NCBI RefSeq assembly: GCF_018119395.1
Contig: NZ_JAGPWD010000008.1
Span: forward strand, 1-64,000
Origin: Massilia sp. ZL223
GTDB taxonomy: Bacteria; Pseudomonadota; Gammaproteobacteria; Burkholderiales; Burkholderiaceae_D
Direction: 5' to 3'
DNA: 64,000 bases
Shown here: piece after piece, positions 17,641-27,857 of the stretch
Numbering within the stretch: the first letter of the stretch is position 1
Layout of the letters: the number at the start of each line of letters is the position of its first letter
Translations under genes and position numbers: made by a program
Notes under the pieces: model-generated
What the model saw: only the letters and a program-made list of their open reading frames with translations
Told to the model about the DNA's origin: nothing
Databases searched by the model: none

Positions 17641-18180
17641 TTACGCCTGGCTCTTCTGCTTGAATGCAGCGACGCCGTTGGTGATCTCGGCCTTGGCGGC
17701 TTCCGCATCGGCCCAGCCTTCGATCTTGACCCACTTGCCCGGCTCCAGGTCCTTGTAGTGCTCGAAGAAGTGCTGGATCTGCTGCAGGCGCAGCTCTTCC
17801 AGGTCGTCCAGCTTCTGGATCTTCTTGTACATCGGCAGGACCTTCTCGACCGGCACGGCGATCACTTTCGCATCGCCGCCACCGTCGTCGGTCATCTTCA
17901 GCACGCCCAGCGCGCGGCAGCGCACCACCACGCCCGGCGGCAGCGGGAACGGGGTGATGACCAGCACGTCGCACGGATCGCCGTCGTCGGCGATGGTTTG
18001 CGGCACGTAGCCGTAGTTGCACGGGTAGTGCATCGCGGTGCCCATGAAGCGGTCGACGAAGATCGCGCCGCTGTCCTTGTCGACCTCGTACTTGACCGGG
18101 TCGGCGTTCATCGGGATTTCGATGATGACGTTGAAGTCGTTCGGCACATCTTTGCCGGCTGGAACATTGTTCAAGCTCAT
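17641..18180 (-). CDS. ppa: Inorganic pyrophosphatase
   Basis: Soluble family I pyrophosphatase hydrolysing PPi to two phosphates. 179 aa, normal for bacteria. The metal-binding signature [11 protein letters not shown] is present near residue 66, with [13 protein letters not shown] before it and the C-terminal [18 protein letters not shown]. Monocistronic: own -10 at 18222 and own terminator at 17586. Confidence 0.96.
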   Translation of the reverse strand: MSLNNVPAGKDVPNDFNVIIEIPMNADPVKYEVDKDSGAIFVDRFMGTAMHYPCNYGYVPQTIADDGDPCDVLVITPFPLPPGVVVRCRALGVLKMTDDGGGDAKVIAVPVEKVLPMYKKIQKLDDLEELRLQQIQHFFEHYKDLEPGKWVKIEGWADAEAAKAEITNGVAAFKQKSQA

Positions 18181-18221
18181 GGAATAGTCCTTGGTTGCTG
18201 AAGAATCAATAATGGTTCGTC

Positions 18222-18227
18222 ATTATA
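18222..18227 (-). promoter_or_regulatory. Candidate -10 element of ppa
   Basis: TATAAT on the minus strand, about 42 bases upstream of the ppa ATG. The matching -35 is weak (CGCACA at 17 bases). A short inverted repeat GCCTGTG/CACAGGC at 18242-18263 lies over the -35 zone. Confidence 0.5.
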
Positions 18228-18301
18228 GCGAAACGGGTCTCGCCTGTGCGGTGCAACACAGGCAAAGGTGCGAGTTTGGGGGAGTCGCCGGATCGCGGAC
18301 G

Positions 18302-18325
18302 AAAAAAAAGCGGCCCGAAGGCCGC
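18302..18325 (-). terminator. Intrinsic terminator after hemY
   Basis: Minus-strand stem GCGGCC TTC GGGCCGC followed by eight T residues, a few bases after the hemY stop; closes the hemC-hemD-hemX-hemY unit. Confidence 0.85.
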
Positions 18326-18331
18326 GTCCGT

Positions 18332-19528
18332 TTAGAGGATGCTCGCCAGCGCGCACTGGCGGTAGTGGTTCGCCGCCTCCTGCTCCTGCCCCAGCGCCTC
18401 GTGCATCTGGGCCAGCTTCAGGTGCGCCTCGCGCACCATCGGCGCCTCGGTCGCGTCCGACAAGGCCTGCTCCAGGTAGCGCTGCGCCTTGCCCCAGAGT
18501 TTCTGCTTGAGGCACAGCGAGCCCAGGGTCAGCGCCAGTTCCGGGTCGGTCGGACGCTGCTTGAGCCAGGTTTCGCAGCATTCGATCTGGGCCAGCAGCG
18601 AGGGCGAACCGGAAGGACCGGCGGCGTCGCGGTAGGCGCGCACCACGCGTTCGTCCCAGTTGGCCTTGAGCGCATCCTCGGCAATGGCGCGCGCCTCGTC
18701 GTGCAGGCCGCGCGTATTGAAGGCGGTCGCCGCGCGCGCCGCGATATAAGGAATGCAGCGGTCCGCCGCCGGCACCGTCGACCACACGCGGCGGATCGAT
18801 TCGGCGTCGTGGCCCGGCTCGCCCAGCAGGGCCTCGTAGGCCAGCTCGCGCAGGCGGCTGGAGAGCGCCGGGTGCAGGGCCTTGCGCTTGTCGAGGATGC
18901 GCACCAGGCGCAGCACCTCGGGCCAGTTGCGCGCCTGCTGGTTCGCCTTCATCGCCCATTGCAGCGCATGGATGTGGCGCTGCCCGCTGGCGTTCAGCTC
19001 GGCCACCGCTTCCAGCGCGGCCTCCGGCTGGTGGTCGTCGACCAGCAGTTCGGTCACCGTCATCAGGCGCGCGGTCTTCATCGAAGCGTCGTGCGCAATC
19101 CCGGCCAGCCAGGCGTCGCGGCGCGCCGGCTCGCGCATGCGGTGCGCGGCGCGCGCGCCGATCAGGCCCGCCAGGCCGGCGTTCTCGGGCAGTTCCGCAG
19201 CGCGCATGGCGGCCTTCTCGGCGTGGCCGAAGCGGCCTTCGAACAAGGCCTTGAGCGCATCGCGCAAGCCCTTGTTGCCTTCGCGCTCGCGCTTGCGCTG
19301 GCGGTAGGCGGCCACCCGTTCCGGCATCCTGAGCGTGGCGCTCAGCGCCCGCACCAGGCCGTACACCACCAGGAACAAGAGGATCAGCAGCACCACGAAC
19401 AGGTTGAGCGACATGTCGATCCGGTGCGGCGGATAGAACAGCACCACATTGCCCGGATTGAAGCGCGCGGTCACGGCAATGCCGATGGCGGCGGCCATCA
19501 GCGCGACTAACCAGAGGAGTAAACGCAT
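18332..19528 (-). CDS. hemY: Heme biosynthesis-associated TPR protein HemY
   Basis: 398 aa inner-membrane protein with two N-terminal membrane segments (residues about 3-20 and 43-63, around the HemY-type FNPGNVVLFYPPHRIDMS) followed by a long cytoplasmic helical-repeat region (TPR-like; WLKQRPTDPELALTLGSLCL). It is distinct from the Gram-positive protoporphyrinogen oxidase also called HemY. Fourth gene of the hem operon, three bases after hemX. Its biochemical role is not settled; it is proposed to work with HemX in late tetrapyrrole metabolism. Confidence 0.9.
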   Translation of the reverse strand: MRLLLWLVALMAAAIGIAVTARFNPGNVVLFYPPHRIDMSLNLFVVLLILLFLVVYGLVRALSATLRMPERVAAYRQRKREREGNKGLRDALKALFEGRFGHAEKAAMRAAELPENAGLAGLIGARAAHRMREPARRDAWLAGIAHDASMKTARLMTVTELLVDDHQPEAALEAVAELNASGQRHIHALQWAMKANQQARNWPEVLRLVRILDKRKALHPALSSRLRELAYEALLGEPGHDAESIRRVWSTVPAADRCIPYIAARAATAFNTRGLHDEARAIAEDALKANWDERVVRAYRDAAGPSGSPSLLAQIECCETWLKQRPTDPELALTLGSLCLKQKLWGKAQRYLEQALSDATEAPMVREAHLKLAQMHEALGQEQEAANHYRQCALASIL

Positions 19529-19531
19529 GGC

Positions 19532-20668
19532 TTATTGCTTCGCTTTGTAGTTGCGCACGGCGTTCAGGCTGTCCGCCAGGGTCGGCATCTCGATCTGCAG
19601 GTTGTTCGCCTGCACCTGGCGCAGCGCGGCCTGCACCGACTGGGTGGCGCGGGCGCGCGTGTCGAAATACTTGAGCAGCGTTTCCTGGGCCGTCGTCAGG
19701 TCGTCGCGGAAAGTCGCTTCGTTCCGCGACAGCAGGGCCAGGCGGGCGTTCAGCAGGCGCAGCTTGAGGTTCTCGCGCACGAAATAGGATTCGCCCGGCG
19801 ACAGCATCAGCGCTTCCGGCTTCTCGACGCTGCGCACGCGGATCAGCTGGCGCAGGTCGTCCCACATCTCCTGGGTCCAGTTGCTCCAGGTCTGGCCGAC
19901 GCGCTCGCCCAGGGTCAGGGCCGCGGGCGGGGCCTCTTTTTGCTTCTTGCGGCTGTCGCGCACCGGGGCGGCCGGCAGCAGCGGCTTTTCGTCCGAGACC
20001 ATCGGCAGCGTATCGACCTGGGCGATCACGTTGTCGAGGCGCAGGGCGACGCCGGCCATGTCGACCGCCGGCATGCCCTTGAGCTTCTCGATGTCCGCGG
20101 CGATGGCGCGGCGGATGGTCAGGAATTGCGGCTTGTCCGAGCGCGACAGCGAACGGTCGGCGTTCTGCAGCGCGATCAGCGCGCCCTGCACGTTGCCGGC
20201 CAGTTGCAGCTGCTGGCTGGCGGTCGAGAGAACCTGTTCGATCTCCGACAGCGCCCACTCGTCGCGGTTCTTCGACAGGTCCTGGTAGAGCTGCTCGAGG
20301 GCCAGCTGCTGGCTCTGGGCCTCGCTCTGGCGGCTTTCCAGCACGCCGACCTTGATCTGCAGGTCCTTGGCCTGGTCCGACACCTCGCGCGCCAGCGCGG
20401 CAGTCTCGGCGTTGACGGCATTGCCCTTCTGCAGGCTCAGCGCCATGTCCTTGCGCAGCGAGTTGATGCGGCTGTGCGTGGAGATGGTCTGCACGGCCAG
20501 CAGCACGGCCAGTACCGTGACGGCCAGCGGCAGCGGCTGCTGCAAGGTCTCGAAAATGCTGCGTCCGTGCGCGCGCGGCGGCGCGGCGACAGGCTCGGTC
20601 TTTTGAAGACTCGTCGACGGCGTCCCGGACGGCTGGGCTTGATCTGGATGATTGGGCAGTTCGTTCAT
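19532..20668 (-). CDS. hemX: HemX-like membrane protein
   Basis: 378 aa. Cytoplasmic Pro/Ala-rich N-terminus, one membrane segment at about residues 47-63 (LPLAVTVLAVLLAVQTI), then a coiled-coil region to about residue 150 and a periplasmic alpha-helical domain. Often annotated as uroporphyrinogen-III C-methyltransferase, but no methyltransferase motif is visible, so that name is probably historic. Its ATG overlaps the hemD stop as ATGA. Confidence 0.88.
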   Translation of the reverse strand: MNELPNHPDQAQPSGTPSTSLQKTEPVAAPPRAHGRSIFETLQQPLPLAVTVLAVLLAVQTISTHSRINSLRKDMALSLQKGNAVNAETAALAREVSDQAKDLQIKVGVLESRQSEAQSQQLALEQLYQDLSKNRDEWALSEIEQVLSTASQQLQLAGNVQGALIALQNADRSLSRSDKPQFLTIRRAIAADIEKLKGMPAVDMAGVALRLDNVIAQVDTLPMVSDEKPLLPAAPVRDSRKKQKEAPPAALTLGERVGQTWSNWTQEMWDDLRQLIRVRSVEKPEALMLSPGESYFVRENLKLRLLNARLALLSRNEATFRDDLTTAQETLLKYFDTRARATQSVQAALRQVQANNLQIEMPTLADSLNAVRNYKAKQ

Positions 20669-21435
20669 TCTTGTGATTGTAACGCGGCAAGTAATCTTGC
20701 GTCGCCAGAACCGGTCTGGGTGATCCTGGCAAAGCCGAGCGTCCGGGCCGTTTCGGCAATCCGTGCATGCGGCACGATCAGGTGCTGTCCCCGCAGGCGA
20801 TTCTGCCCGGCAACAGGGTCCAGCTGCCCGGCCAGCCCGACCAGTCCGCGCAGGGCTTCGGAGCTCGTGATTATCCAGTCGTTTGGCCGTGCCAGCAAGG
20901 CATCCAGCCGTGTGGCGAGCTCAGGTGTCAAAGATGGGACACTGCGCCGGTAGGCGGCCACGGTGTCCACCTGGGCGCCGGCGGCGCGCAAATGCTCGGC
21001 CAGCAGCTCGCGGCCGCTGTCGCCGCGCACGATCAGTACCCGGCGCCCGGCCAGGCTGGCCAGGTCCAGCTGCTTGAGCAAATGTTCGGAATCGCTCGGA
21101 TCCTGCTCGGCCGGGCAATAAATGGTCGCGTTGGCGGAATTCACGCCATGGCGCGCCAGCGCCATCCGGCTGCCCTCGCCCACGACGGCCAGCGCCACGC
21201 CGTCCGGCCAGTGTTCGACGTGGGCAAAAGCCGCGTCCACCGCGTTCGGCGACACGAAGGCCACCAGCGCAAACCCGGCAAGCTGCGCCATCACCGCGCG
21301 CAGCCGCTCCGGATCGTCCGCCGGGCCGATATCCAGCAGCGGCAGAACGACCGGCGTACGCCCCAGCGCCGCGACGGCCTCGGCCAGCGGTTCCGCCTGG
21401 GCGCGCGGACGGGTGATGACGACGGGGTCAGGCAT
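20665..21435 (-). CDS. hemD: Uroporphyrinogen-III synthase
   Basis: 256 aa enzyme that closes hydroxymethylbilane to uroporphyrinogen III with inversion of ring D. Start [20 protein letters not shown] is typical; family stretches include [16 protein letters not shown] near residue 65 and [13 protein letters not shown] near 185. The open frame extends 61 codons upstream inside hemC, but the ATG at 21435 gives normal length and overlaps the hemC stop by eight bases. Low sequence conservation is normal for HemD. Confidence 0.93.
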   Translation of the reverse strand: MPDPVVITRPRAQAEPLAEAVAALGRTPVVLPLLDIGPADDPERLRAVMAQLAGFALVAFVSPNAVDAAFAHVEHWPDGVALAVVGEGSRMALARHGVNSANATIYCPAEQDPSDSEHLLKQLDLASLAGRRVLIVRGDSGRELLAEHLRAAGAQVDTVAAYRRSVPSLTPELATRLDALLARPNDWIITSSEALRGLVGLAGQLDPVAGQNRLRGQHLIVPHARIAETARTLGFARITQTGSGDARLLAALQSQE

Positions 21436-22438
21436 CCGCGCCGGCGTCCTGCTTGCAGGCTTCGAGGATCGCATGGGCGTCCTGCTCGGCCAGCAGCCTC
21501 GACACCTGCTCGCCCAGCAATTCGGGCTGGGCCGCCGCCCCGGATACTTCGCCGCGGGCGACGCGCTTGCCGTCCGGCGTGGCGACCATGGCGCGCAGGC
21601 GCATCTGGCCGCCCTCAACCTGGGCGAAGGCCGCCAGCGGAATCTGGCAGCTGCCGCCGAAGATCCGCGACACCTTGCGCTCGGCCATGACGGCGTGGGC
21701 GGTGTCTTCGTGGTTCAGCGGCGCCAGCACGGCGCGCAGGTCGACGCCGTCGCTGCGCTGGCCGCTCAGGATCTCGATCGCCATCGCGCCCTGCCCGGCC
21801 GCCGGCAGGCTGTACTCGGGTTCGAGCAGCGCGCGGATACGCTCGGGCAGGCCGAGGCGCTTGAGGCCGGCCGCGGCCAGGATGATGGCCGCATAGTCGC
21901 CACGGTCGAGCTTGCCAAGGCGGGTGTCCAGGTTGCCGCGCAGCGGCTGGATCACCAGGTGCGGATAGCGGGCCGCGATCAGGGCCTGGCGGCGCAGGCT
22001 GCTGGTGCCGACCACGGCGCCGGCCGGCAGCGCGTCCAGGCTGGCGTAGTCGTTGGAGACGAAGGCGTCGCGCGGATCCTCGCGCTCCAGCACGGCGGCC
22101 AGTTCGAAGCCCTCGGGCAATTCCATCGGCACGTCCTTGAGCGAATGCACGGCCAGGTCGGCGCGGCCCTCGGCCATCGCGACCTCGAGTTCCTTGACGA
22201 ACAGGCCCTTGCCGCCGACCTTGGACAGGGTGCGGTCCAGGATCTGGTCGCCGCGGGTTGTCATTCCTAGAATTTCGACGCTGCACTCCGGATATAATGC
22301 AGCGAGTCGGGCGCGCACGTGCTCTGCCTGCCACATGGCGAGGCGGCTTTCGCGGGATGCGATAATCAGTTTCGCGGGCGCCTGCTGCGCCGATTCATTA
22401 GCTTTCAACTCGGATTCTTTCACTGTCGTTGAGCCCAT
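21428..22438 (-). CDS. hemC: Porphobilinogen deaminase (hydroxymethylbilane synthase)
   Basis: Polymerises four porphobilinogen molecules into hydroxymethylbilane. Core begins [41 protein letters not shown] and GTSSLRRQA follow in order, and the dipyrromethane-cofactor Cys is in [10 protein letters not shown]. The start is uncertain: the chosen ATG (22438) gives 336 aa; ATGs at 22465 and 22531 would lengthen it, and none has a good Shine-Dalgarno. The chosen start leaves about 110 bases for promoters shared with divergent ppc. Confidence 0.92.
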   Translation of the reverse strand: MGSTTVKESELKANESAQQAPAKLIIASRESRLAMWQAEHVRARLAALYPECSVEILGMTTRGDQILDRTLSKVGGKGLFVKELEVAMAEGRADLAVHSLKDVPMELPEGFELAAVLEREDPRDAFVSNDYASLDALPAGAVVGTSSLRRQALIAARYPHLVIQPLRGNLDTRLGKLDRGDYAAIILAAAGLKRLGLPERIRALLEPEYSLPAAGQGAMAIEILSGQRSDGVDLRAVLAPLNHEDTAHAVMAERKVSRIFGGSCQIPLAAFAQVEGGQMRLRAMVATPDGKRVARGEVSGAAAQPELLGEQVSRLLAEQDAHAILEACKQDAGADA

Positions 22439-22547
22439 CCGGACGATGCCAGTAACCGGCTCTTGCATAAGATCACAAATTTTATCATGGGCCATCTTGC
22501 AGACCATGGCTAACAGCCATCGCACAATCATTTAACTTGTGGTCGAT

Positions 22548-25346
22548 ATGGACAACGTAGCTGCACATGACAACCCCTCCGGCGCGGACAAGGATGCGCC
22601 ACTGAAAGAAGACATTCGCCTGCTGGGCCGCATTCTGGGCGACGTATTGCGCGACCAGGAAGGCGAAGCCGTGTTCGAGGTGGTGGAAACAATCCGCCAG
22701 ACCGCGGTGCGCTTCCGCCGCGAAGCCGATCCGAAAGCCGGCGAAGAGCTGAACGCCCTGCTGCACAAGCTCACCCGCGACCAGACCATTTCGGTGGTGC
22801 GCGCGTTTTCCTACTTCTCGCACCTGGCGAATATCGCCGAAGACCAGCACCACAACCGCCGCCGCCGCGCCCACCTGCTGCACGGCTCCGGCCCGCAGGC
22901 CGGCAGCGTCGGCTATGCGCTGGACAAGCTGGTCGACGCCGGCGTGAGCCAGGAAACGGTGGAAGGCTTCTTCAAGGAAGCCCTGATTTCGCCGGTGCTG
23001 ACGGCCCACCCGACCGAAGTGCAGCGCAAGAGCATCCTGGACGCCGAGCACGACATCGCGCGCCTGCTGGCCGAACGCGACCTGCCGCTCACGCCCAAGG
23101 AACGCCAGCGCAACACCCAGCTGCTGCATGCGCGCATCGCGACCCTGTGGCAGACCCGCATGCTGCGCTACTCCAAGTTGACAGTGGCCGACGAGATCGA
23201 CAACGCCTTGTCCTACTACCGCATCACCTTCCTGCGCGAAGTGCCGGCCCTGGTGGACGACATCGCTTGCGAAATCGCCGCCCACTACGGAACCGACAAT
23301 GCGAAGCTGCACGACGCCACCTACCTGCAGATGGGCAGCTGGATCGGCGGCGACCGCGACGGCAACCCGAACGTCAACGCCGACACCATGCGCCACGCGC
23401 TGACGCGCCAGTCGACCACCATCCTCGACTTCTACCTGGACGAGGTGCACGCGCTGGGCGCCGAGCTGTCCGCCTCGACGCTGATGGTGGACGTGTCGCC
23501 GGCCCTGGAAACCCTGGCCGACGCTTCGCCCGACAATTCCCCGCACCGCAGCGACGAGCCTTACCGCCGCGCCCTGATCGGCATTTACGCACGCCTTGCC
23601 GCCACCGCGCGCGAGCTGGGCGTGGGCCACATCCTGCGCCGCGAAGTCGGGCATGCCGCGCCCTACCTCGACCCCGAGCTGTTCGCCGCCGACCTCGAAG
23701 TGCTGGCCGACTCGCTGCGCGCCAACCACGGCGCGGTGCTGATCGAGCCGCGCCTGGCGGGCCTGAAGCGCGCCGCGCGCATCTTCGGCTTCCACCTGGC
23801 CTCGCTCGACATGCGCCAGAGCTCGGACGTCCACGAGCGCGTGCTGGCCGAGCTGTTCGCGCGCGCCGGCGTCGAAGCCGACTACGCCGCGTTGAGCGAA
23901 GAACAGAAGGTCGCGCTGCTGCAGCAGGAACTGGCCCAGCCGCGCCTGCTGTACACCCCTTACGAGACCTACAGCGACGAGACCAACGGCGAACTGGCGA
24001 TCCTGCGCACCGCGCGCGAGATCCGCCTGCGCTACGGCAGCCGTGCGATCCGCAACTACATCATCTCGCACACCGAGACCGTCTCCGACCTGCTGGAAGT
24101 GCTGCTGCTGCAAAAGGAGACCGGCCTGATACGTGTGTCGGCCGGCGCCTGCGACGTGATGGTGATCCCATTGTTCGAGACCATTCCCGACCTGCAGCGC
24201 GCAGCCGGCATCATGTCGGAGTGGATGTCGCTGCCGCTGGTGGCGAGCGTCATCGAGAAGCAGGGCCGCCTGCAGGAAGTCATGCTGGGCTATTCGGACT
24301 CCAACAAGGACGGCGGCTTCCTGACCTCGAACTGGGAGCTCTACCAGGCCGAACTCAAGCTGGTCGAGGTCTTCGAAGAGCAGAACGTCAAGCTGCGCCT
24401 GTTCCACGGCCGCGGCGGCACCGTCGGCCGCGGCGGCGGCCCGAGCTACGACGCGATCCGCGCCCAGCCGCCGGGCACCGTGAACGGCCAGATCCGCCTG
24501 ACCGAACAGGGCGAGATCATCGCTTCCAAGTTCTCCAACCCCGAGATCGGCCGCCGCAACCTGGAGCTGCTGGTGGCGGCCACCCTGGAAGCGAGCCTGG
24601 CCCCGCACGCCAGCAACGGCGCGGGCGCGGAGCGCCTGGCGCGCTTCGAGGGCGTGATGGCGGAACTGTCGGAGCGGGCGTACAAGGCTTACCGCAACCT
24701 GGTGTACGAGACCCCGGGCTTCACCGAGTACTTCTTCGCCGCCACCCCGATTGCCGAGATCGCGGAACTGAACCTCGGTTCGCGTCCTGCCTCGCGCAAG
24801 TCGACGCGCCGCATCGAAGACCTGCGTGCGATTCCCTGGGGCTTCTCGTGGGGCCAGTGCCGCCTGCTGCTGCCGGGCTGGTATGGTTTCGGTTCGGCCG
24901 TGAGCGGCTGGCTGAACGAGGGCGAGCGCGACAGCAAGCTGGAACTGCTGCGCGCGATGTTCCACGACTGGCCCTTCTTCGCCACCCTGCTGTCGAACAT
25001 GGACATGGTGCTGGCCAAGACCGACCTGGCGATCGCGTCGCGCTATGCGGGGCTGGTGGCGGACGAACAGCTGCGCGAGCGGATCTTCAAGCGCATCGCG
25101 GCCGAGCATGGAGAGACCTTGCGCTGCCTGGAGGCGATTACGGGAGCCGCTGAACGCCTGGCGGGCAATCCGCTGCTGGCGCGGTCGATCCAGAACCGGT
25201 TTGCCTATCTCGATCCGCTGAATCACTTGCAGGTGGAGCTGATCCATCGCCGGCGTGCGCTGGCGGATAATGTGGATCCGCGGGTGAATCGCGGGATTCA
25301 TTTGTCCATCAACGGTGTGGCGGCTGGCTTGCGTAATACGGGCTAA
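22548..25346 (+). CDS. ppc: Phosphoenolpyruvate carboxylase
   Basis: About 932 aa; carboxylates PEP with bicarbonate to oxaloacetate, the anaplerotic supply of the TCA cycle. Catalytic His in LTAHPTEVQRKS, PEP-binding VMLGYSDSNKDGGF and the glycine-rich FHGRGGTVGRGGGP loop are all intact; the chain ends in NTG as is usual for bacterial PEPC. A GTG nine bases upstream is an alternative start. Divergent from hemC, an arrangement common in Burkholderiales. Followed by a palindromic repeat pair rather than a classic terminator. Confidence 0.96.
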   Translation: MDNVAAHDNPSGADKDAPLKEDIRLLGRILGDVLRDQEGEAVFEVVETIRQTAVRFRREADPKAGEELNALLHKLTRDQTISVVRAFSYFSHLANIAEDQHHNRRRRAHLLHGSGPQAGSVGYALDKLVDAGVSQETVEGFFKEALISPVLTAHPTEVQRKSILDAEHDIARLLAERDLPLTPKERQRNTQLLHARIATLWQTRMLRYSKLTVADEIDNALSYYRITFLREVPALVDDIACEIAAHYGTDNAKLHDATYLQMGSWIGGDRDGNPNVNADTMRHALTRQSTTILDFYLDEVHALGAELSASTLMVDVSPALETLADASPDNSPHRSDEPYRRALIGIYARLAATARELGVGHILRREVGHAAPYLDPELFAADLEVLADSLRANHGAVLIEPRLAGLKRAARIFGFHLASLDMRQSSDVHERVLAELFARAGVEADYAALSEEQKVALLQQELAQPRLLYTPYETYSDETNGELAILRTAREIRLRYGSRAIRNYIISHTETVSDLLEVLLLQKETGLIRVSAGACDVMVIPLFETIPDLQRAAGIMSEWMSLPLVASVIEKQGRLQEVMLGYSDSNKDGGFLTSNWELYQAELKLVEVFEEQNVKLRLFHGRGGTVGRGGGPSYDAIRAQPPGTVNGQIRLTEQGEIIASKFSNPEIGRRNLELLVAATLEASLAPHASNGAGAERLARFEGVMAELSERAYKAYRNLVYETPGFTEYFFAATPIAEIAELNLGSRPASRKSTRRIEDLRAIPWGFSWGQCRLLLPGWYGFGSAVSGWLNEGERDSKLELLRAMFHDWPFFATLLSNMDMVLAKTDLAIASRYAGLVADEQLRERIFKRIAAEHGETLRCLEAITGAAERLAGNPLLARSIQNRFAYLDPLNHLQVELIHRRRALADNVDPRVNRGIHLSINGVAAGLRNTG

Positions 25347-25358
25347 CACTGTTCGACG

Positions 25359-25450
25359 AACTTGGTTCCCCGCCTTCGCGGGGACGACGTGCATCTGATA
25401 ACGACCACGTGCTTTTGCACGTCGTTCCCGCGCAGGCGGGAACCCAAGTT
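25359..25450. repeat. Paired 31-bp palindromic repeat, locus B
   Basis: Units at 25359-25389 (AACTT...CGACG) and 25420-25450 (CGTCG...AAGTT), facing each other across 30 bases. The gap contains its own hairpin ACGTGC-TTTT-GCACGT at 25407-25422. The element lies between the convergent ends of ppc and the glycoside hydrolase gene, where it probably serves as a two-way transcription end. Confidence 0.85.
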
Positions 25451-25469
25451 TGTACCGCAGCCAACAACC

Positions 25470-27638
25470 TTACTGGGAACACGCCCCCAGCACCGCCCCC
25501 TTGCTCAAATGCGCCTCCACCGCACTCGGCGCCACGCACACCTGCGACGACGGATTCGACGCGCTACCCGTCTTGTGGCACACCGCCACCTTCCCATCCC
25601 CACAGCGCGCATCGATCACCGGCACCGTCACGCTGGCCTGCGCGAAGCACCCCTGCGGGCTCGCCGCCTGCACCGTGAAGCTGAAACTGCCCGCGCTGGT
25701 GGGCGTAAAGCTCGTCACCGCGCCGCTGGTCGTCGATAGTCCGGCCGCCGGGCTCCACGCGTACTCCGCACTCGCCCCGGCCTTGTCGCTCGCCCTCAAG
25801 CTCACGCTCTGCGGCCCGTAGCCCAGGGTGATCGCAGCCGCTCCCGCCGTCACTTCCGGCTGCGGCATCGTACCCAGCACCTGCACCGACGCCTCGGCGC
25901 TGGCCTCATGGCCGCCCTTGTCCAGCGCCGTCAGCTGCACGCGCTGCGTCCCGATATCCGAGCACGAGAAGCTCGACCGCGACAGGCTCAGCGACTCCAC
26001 GCCCCAGTTGTCGGTCGTCCCGCCGTCGACCTCCGCCGGCGCGATGCTGGCCGTGCCATTGGCCAGGGTCACAGACGCCTCGCGGGTGCGCACCACGGGC
26101 GGCTCGAAATCGTTGCTGACCGTATTGGCGCGCGGACTTTCCACACTCAGGCGGTTCAGCGCGGTCACGGTGTAGTAGTAATACTTGCCCGCTTCGGCGG
26201 TCCTGTCCGCGAAAGCCGGCGTGGCCATGTCGGTTGCCGCCAGCAGCTTGCCCGGCGCGTCCAGGTCCATGTCGCGCTGCTCGGAACGATAGATCGCGAA
26301 GCGGCGCGTCTTCTCGAACTCGTCCGCGCTGTCGGCCGGCGCGGTCCAGGCCAACTGCACCGCATTGTCCTGATCCAGGCTCGCGGCCAGGTTAGCCGGC
26401 GCACCCGGCGCGCCCAGGCCCTTCCAGGCCATCACCGGCAGCAGCGCCGGGCGCCTGTAGTGCCCGTTCATCAGGCTCGCCCGGTAGCCCAGCGCGTTCC
26501 CCAGCAGGAAGGCGTGGCGGAAGTGGATCTGGCCAGAGACATTCCCCAGCGAGCGGTTCAGGGCGATCTGGTTGTTGATCTGGTCGGGGTTGGTCCAGCC
26601 GCTGGTGTTCATCTTGTAGTCGGCCAGGCCGACGTACATGTGGCGCCCGTAGGCGTTGTTGTTCCACCAGGGGACCAGCAGCGAATAGTCCGAGCCGGCC
26701 TGGCCCATGTACCAGTAGACCTGGGGCGCCAGATAATCGACCCAGCCTTGCTCAATCCACTTGCGGGTATCCGCGAACAGGTGCGTATAGTGCTGCAGGG
26801 CGCCGGCCGCCGTCGGCGAGCCGACCGCCGGATCGCTGCTGCTGCGGTAGATGCCCGAAGGCGAGACGCCGAATTTCACCCAGGGCTTGGCCGCCTGGAT
26901 GCTGGCGTTGACGCGCTCGATCAGCAGGTTGATGTTGTCGCGGCGCCAGTCGGCGCGGCCCGCGGGGGTATTCGGGAAGCCGCGCGGATCGGCGGCATAG
27001 GCCGCGTCGTCGTTGATGACGCCGTTCGGATAAAAGTAGTCGTCGAAATGGAGGCCGTCGATATCGTAGCGGTTGACGATGTCCATGATGACGCCGACCA
27101 CATGGTCGCGCACCTGCGGCAGGCCGGGATTCAGGATCTTCACCGTGCCCACCTGCAGCAGCCACTCGGGATGCGCGCGCGAGACGTGGCTGGCCGCATA
27201 CTGTGCGTTGTTCGATTCGGTGGCCGTATTCGCCACGGCGCGATAGGGATTGATCCAGGCGTGGAACTCCATGCCGCGCTTGCGCGTTTCGGCGATGGCG
27301 TACTGCAGCGGGTCCCAGCTTGGCGCCGGCGCACTGCCTTGCTGGTTGGTCAGGTAATAGGACCACGGCTCGAGGTCGCTCGGATACATGGCGTCGGCCT
27401 GGCTGCGCACCTGCAGGAAGGCCGCGTTCATGCCGGTTGCCTTGTTATGGTCCAGGATGCTTGCTAACGCCGCCCGCTGCTGCTCGGGCGTCTGCAGGCG
27501 GTTCGGCCAGTCCAGGCTCAGGTGGGTGCTGATCCACACGCCGCGCAGCTCGCGCTTCGGTGAAACAGTCTGGGCATCGGCGTGGGAATAGGAAGCGACA
27601 AGCATCGCGGCTGCCGCGGCAAGCAAAAGTTTTTTCAT
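25470..27638 (-). CDS. Secreted GHL10-family (glycosyl hydrolase-like, family 10) protein with Fn3-like tail
   Basis: 722 aa. Signal peptide MKKLLLAAAAAMLVASYSHA; GHL10 (DUF187-type) TIM-barrel at about residues 28-395 starting ELRGVWISTHLSLDWPN, with GMEFHAWINPYRAVAN and YDIDGLHFDDYFYP carrying the acidic residues expected in the active site. Then a fibronectin-III-like region (about 400-490) and two further beta-sandwich-like stretches, ending in a Cys-containing tail (DARCGDGKVAVCHKTG). Family members act on peptidoglycan-type or other glycans; the exact substrate is unknown. Monocistronic, no clear Shine-Dalgarno. Confidence 0.85.
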   Translation of the reverse strand: MKKLLLAAAAAMLVASYSHADAQTVSPKRELRGVWISTHLSLDWPNRLQTPEQQRAALASILDHNKATGMNAAFLQVRSQADAMYPSDLEPWSYYLTNQQGSAPAPSWDPLQYAIAETRKRGMEFHAWINPYRAVANTATESNNAQYAASHVSRAHPEWLLQVGTVKILNPGLPQVRDHVVGVIMDIVNRYDIDGLHFDDYFYPNGVINDDAAYAADPRGFPNTPAGRADWRRDNINLLIERVNASIQAAKPWVKFGVSPSGIYRSSSDPAVGSPTAAGALQHYTHLFADTRKWIEQGWVDYLAPQVYWYMGQAGSDYSLLVPWWNNNAYGRHMYVGLADYKMNTSGWTNPDQINNQIALNRSLGNVSGQIHFRHAFLLGNALGYRASLMNGHYRRPALLPVMAWKGLGAPGAPANLAASLDQDNAVQLAWTAPADSADEFEKTRRFAIYRSEQRDMDLDAPGKLLAATDMATPAFADRTAEAGKYYYYTVTALNRLSVESPRANTVSNDFEPPVVRTREASVTLANGTASIAPAEVDGGTTDNWGVESLSLSRSSFSCSDIGTQRVQLTALDKGGHEASAEASVQVLGTMPQPEVTAGAAAITLGYGPQSVSLRASDKAGASAEYAWSPAAGLSTTSGAVTSFTPTSAGSFSFTVQAASPQGCFAQASVTVPVIDARCGDGKVAVCHKTGSASNPSSQVCVAPSAVEAHLSKGAVLGACSQ

Positions 27639-27857
27639 GTTGTCGTTTTTTGCAGGGTTGAAGTCGACGCACGCGAAGGCCGATGCGCCTGTGGCAGCCG
27701 CGCCGCCTCTCCCCGCGCCGCGTTTCCGCCATCTGCGACAGAGAGTACGCGGCTGTCATTTTTGCAACCAATGAAATTGCGACAAGGTTACATAACCGGC
27801 ATGCATGCCTGCGATTCCGTCACAATATGCATATTTGACAACAAAGGCGCCGGCAGG

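Noticed and set aside
19532..20668. Calling HemX a uroporphyrinogen-III methyltransferase
   Set aside because: No SAM-binding or methyltransferase motif is visible; the protein is a single-pass coiled-coil membrane protein.
22485..25394. A 969-codon open frame opposite ppc
   Set aside because: Antisense shadow; composition dominated by Gln/Arg/Val/His runs, and PEP carboxylase on the plus strand is unambiguous.
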